In this document: piece by piece, positions 22,255-24,059 of the stretch
How the letters are laid out: every line of letters begins with the position of its first letter
How positions within the stretch are numbered: position 1 is the stretch's first letter
Source: an uncultured Polaromonas sp.
GTDB lineage: Bacteria > Pseudomonadota > Gammaproteobacteria > Burkholderiales > Burkholderiaceae
Reading direction: 5' to 3'
Assembly: GCA_946479075.1 (NCBI GenBank)
Contig: CAMLDT010000029.1
Location: 1 to 24,059, forward strand
DNA: 24,059 nucleotides
Notes under the pieces: generated by a model
What the model was told of the DNA's origin: nothing
The model's database searches: none
What the model saw: only the letters and a program-made list of their open reading frames with translations
Made by a program: the position numbers and the translations under genes

Positions 22255-24059
22255 GAAAATACTGATCGCCAACCGCGGTGAAATCGCCTGCCGGGTCGCC
22301 GCCACGGCGCGCCGCATGGCCATCCAGACCGTTGCTGTGTATTCCGACGCTGACGCGGATGCCAAACATGTGAGCATCTGCGACGAAGCCGTCCACATCG
22401 GCGGCAGCGCGCCCAGGGACAGCTACCTGCGCTGGGAAAAAATCATCGCCGCAGCCAAAGCCACCGGCGCCGAGGCGATTCACCCGGGCTACGGCTTCCT
22501 CAGCGAAAACGAGGAGTTTGCCCAGGCTTGCGGCGACGCCGGGCTGGTGTTCATCGGCCCGCCGGCCTCGGCCATCAAGGCCATGGGCCTGAAAGCCGAG
22601 TCCAAACAACTGATGGAAAAAGCCGGCGTGCCGCTGGTGCCCGGTTACCACGGCAGCGACCAGGCCCCGGCGCTGCTCAAACGCGAGGCTGACCGCATCG
22701 GTTACCCGGTGCTGATCAAGGCCAGTGCCGGTGGCGGCGGCAAGGGCATGCGCGCGGTCGAGAAATCAGAAGATTTCGAAGCCGCGCTGGCGTCCTGCAA
22801 GCGCGAGGCCATCAACAGCTTCGGTGACGACGCGGTGCTGGTGGAAAAGTATGCGCAGCGCCCTCGGCACATCGAGATTCAGGTCTTCGGCGACAGCCAC
22901 GGCAACTACGTGTATCTGTTCGAGCGTGACTGCTCGGTGCAGCGCCGCCACCAGAAGGTGCTGGAGGAAGCGCCTGCGCCCGGCATGAGCGAGGCCATGC
23001 GAAAGCAGATGGGCGAAGCGGCTGTCGCTGCGGCCCGCGCCGTCAACTACGTCGGTGCTGGCACGGTGGAGTTCATCGTGGAGCAGCGCACCGACGGCAC
23101 GATGAACTTCTTCTTTATGGAAATGAATACGAGGCTGCAGGTGGAGCATCCCGTGACGGAAGCCATCACCGGACTTGACCTGGTCGAGTGGCAGTTGCGC
23201 GTGGCTTCGGGCGAAAAACTGCCGCAGGCGCAGGACCAGTTGCGCATCCACGGTCACGCCATCGAGGCGCGCATTTGTGCCGAAAGCCCGGACAACAACT
23301 TTTTGCCGGCCACCGGTACGCTGCATGTTTATGGCCTGCCGCCGTCCGTCTCGTTTGAACGCGGTCTGGTGCGTGTGGATGCCGGCGTGCGCGAAGGCGA
23401 TGTGATCTCGCCGTATTACGACTCCATGATTGCCAAGCTCATCGTGCACGGCGACACGCGCGAACAGGCGCTGGCGCGCATGGACGAGGCGCTGGCGCAA
23501 GTGCACATCGTGGGCCTGAACACCAATGTGCAGTTCCTGCGCCATGTGGTGACAAGCCGGTCGTTTGCCGAAGCCGACCTGGACACGGCGCTGATTCCGC
23601 GTGAACAGGCGGTGCTGTTCCACCAGGAAAAAATCGGTTTGCCCCTGGCGGCCGCTGCGGCTGTGGCCCTGGGCCTGCTCGAAGAAAAAGCACTGGAAAC
23701 TGCCGACCCCTTCAGCAGGCGAGACGGCTGGCGCTCGCATGGGGTGGCCATGCGCCGCTTCGAATTTGAGTTCCAGAACGAGCCGGCGAAGGCCGAGCTG
23801 ACCTATCTGCACGACGGCGCGCTGCGGCTTGCCGTGGGGGGCGAAGAGGGCTTGCTGGTATTTGCACGTGAGGGGGCCGCGGTCACGCTGGCTTTTGGGG
23901 GCAAGCGCCTGACGGCCCGCCTGTACCGCCGCGGTGAAACCGTGTTTGTGTTTGCCCGACAGGGCGCGACACAGATCACGGTGATCGACCTGCTGGCCCA
24001 TGCCGGCGAGGCCCACGGCGAAGCCGGCCGCCTGACCGCGCCCATGCCCGGCAAGGTGG
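22247..24059 (+). CDS. liuD: Acyl-CoA carboxylase alpha (biotin carboxylase) subunit, partial at window end
   Basis: This subunit carboxylates its own biotin with ATP and bicarbonate and delivers CO2 to the beta subunit encoded at 17874. Six hundred and four residues are present; the frame is still open at the window edge. The biotin-carboxylase N-domain starts MFKKILIANRGEIACRV. The ATP-grasp loop is KASAGGGGKGMR, the catalytic region includes EMNTRLQVEHPVTE, and the C-domain has IEARICAE and SPYYDSMIAKLIVHGD. The last residues, APMPGKV, are the start of the biotinyl domain; the biotin lysine (usually in AMKM) lies just outside. The start overlaps DUF4126 by 8 bases, which suggests translational coupling. 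MCC alpha is preferred; geranyl-CoA carboxylase alpha (AtuF) is the alternative. Confidence 0.9.
   Translation, partial: MFKKILIANRGEIACRVAATARRMAIQTVAVYSDADADAKHVSICDEAVHIGGSAPRDSYLRWEKIIAAAKATGAEAIHPGYGFLSENEEFAQACGDAGLVFIGPPASAIKAMGLKAESKQLMEKAGVPLVPGYHGSDQAPALLKREADRIGYPVLIKASAGGGGKGMRAVEKSEDFEAALASCKREAINSFGDDAVLVEKYAQRPRHIEIQVFGDSHGNYVYLFERDCSVQRRHQKVLEEAPAPGMSEAMRKQMGEAAVAAARAVNYVGAGTVEFIVEQRTDGTMNFFFMEMNTRLQVEHPVTEAITGLDLVEWQLRVASGEKLPQAQDQLRIHGHAIEARICAESPDNNFLPATGTLHVYGLPPSVSFERGLVRVDAGVREGDVISPYYDSMIAKLIVHGDTREQALARMDEALAQVHIVGLNTNVQFLRHVVTSRSFAEADLDTALIPREQAVLFHQEKIGLPLAAAAAVALGLLEEKALETADPFSRRDGWRSHGVAMRRFEFEFQNEPAKAELTYLHDGALRLAVGGEEGLLVFAREGAAVTLAFGGKRLTARLYRRGETVFVFARQGATQITVIDLLAHAGEAHGEAGRLTAPMPGKV

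Noticed and set aside
22766..24016. Long minus-strand open frame opposite the biotin carboxylase gene.
   Set aside because: The plus strand encodes an unmistakable biotin carboxylase; the antisense frame has no recognisable features.

Overview
The window is high-GC DNA that looks like a betaproteobacterial chromosome, most likely Burkholderiales/Comamonadaceae (a Polaromonas-, Rhodoferax- or Variovorax-like organism). This assignment is inference from gene content, codon use and two interspersed repeat types; no rRNA or other taxonomic marker is present. I saw no tRNA, rRNA, CRISPR array, transposase or integrase, and no gene-free stretch longer than 300 bases.

Layout. 1-1651: the end of a TRAP transporter operon (large permease, then periplasmic binding protein) closed by a strong terminator. 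1752-3716: a DHFR-like reductase, divergent from a PLP aminotransferase that has its own terminator. 3808-6288: a YCII-family gene, a hipBA toxin-antitoxin module behind four regularly spaced operator palindromes, then a 5'-truncated second YCII sequence. 6409-10813: four leftward genes: a secreted alpha/beta hydrolase, a small secreted protein, an FRG-domain protein, and a secreted SGNH-type hydrolase. The middle two lie in visibly lower-GC DNA and look like an acquired islet. 11037-12808: an MDR oxidoreductase and a convergent PA2169-type four-helix-bundle protein sharing a bidirectional terminator. 13013-16536: overlapping DUF899 and DUF2182 genes, divergent from a regulator with two predicted winged-helix domains that is followed by a beta-propeller gene. 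16548-24059: an AraC-type regulator divergent from an acyl-CoA catabolic operon: carboxylase beta subunit, acyl-CoA dehydrogenase, methylglutaconyl-CoA-type hydratase, a DUF4126 membrane protein and the biotin-carboxylase subunit, which is cut by the window end just before its biotin site.

How the genes work together. The last block fits degradation of leucine/isovalerate: 3-methylcrotonyl-CoA is carboxylated by the alpha/beta carboxylase and the product hydrated by the hydratase. The same gene order occurs in acyclic-terpene (atu) clusters, so geranyl-CoA carboxylase is the alternative. HipB and HipA form a toxin-antitoxin pair that probably represses itself through the operator array.

Most worth a second look: (1) the hipBA module between an intact YCII gene and a separate, 83%-identical YCII 3' fragment; (2) the operator array, whose last site also supplies the hipB Shine-Dalgarno sequence and touches its start codon; (3) the FRG-domain islet; (4) an interspersed DNA repeat translated in frame inside the AraC regulator; (5) two families of intergenic repeats.
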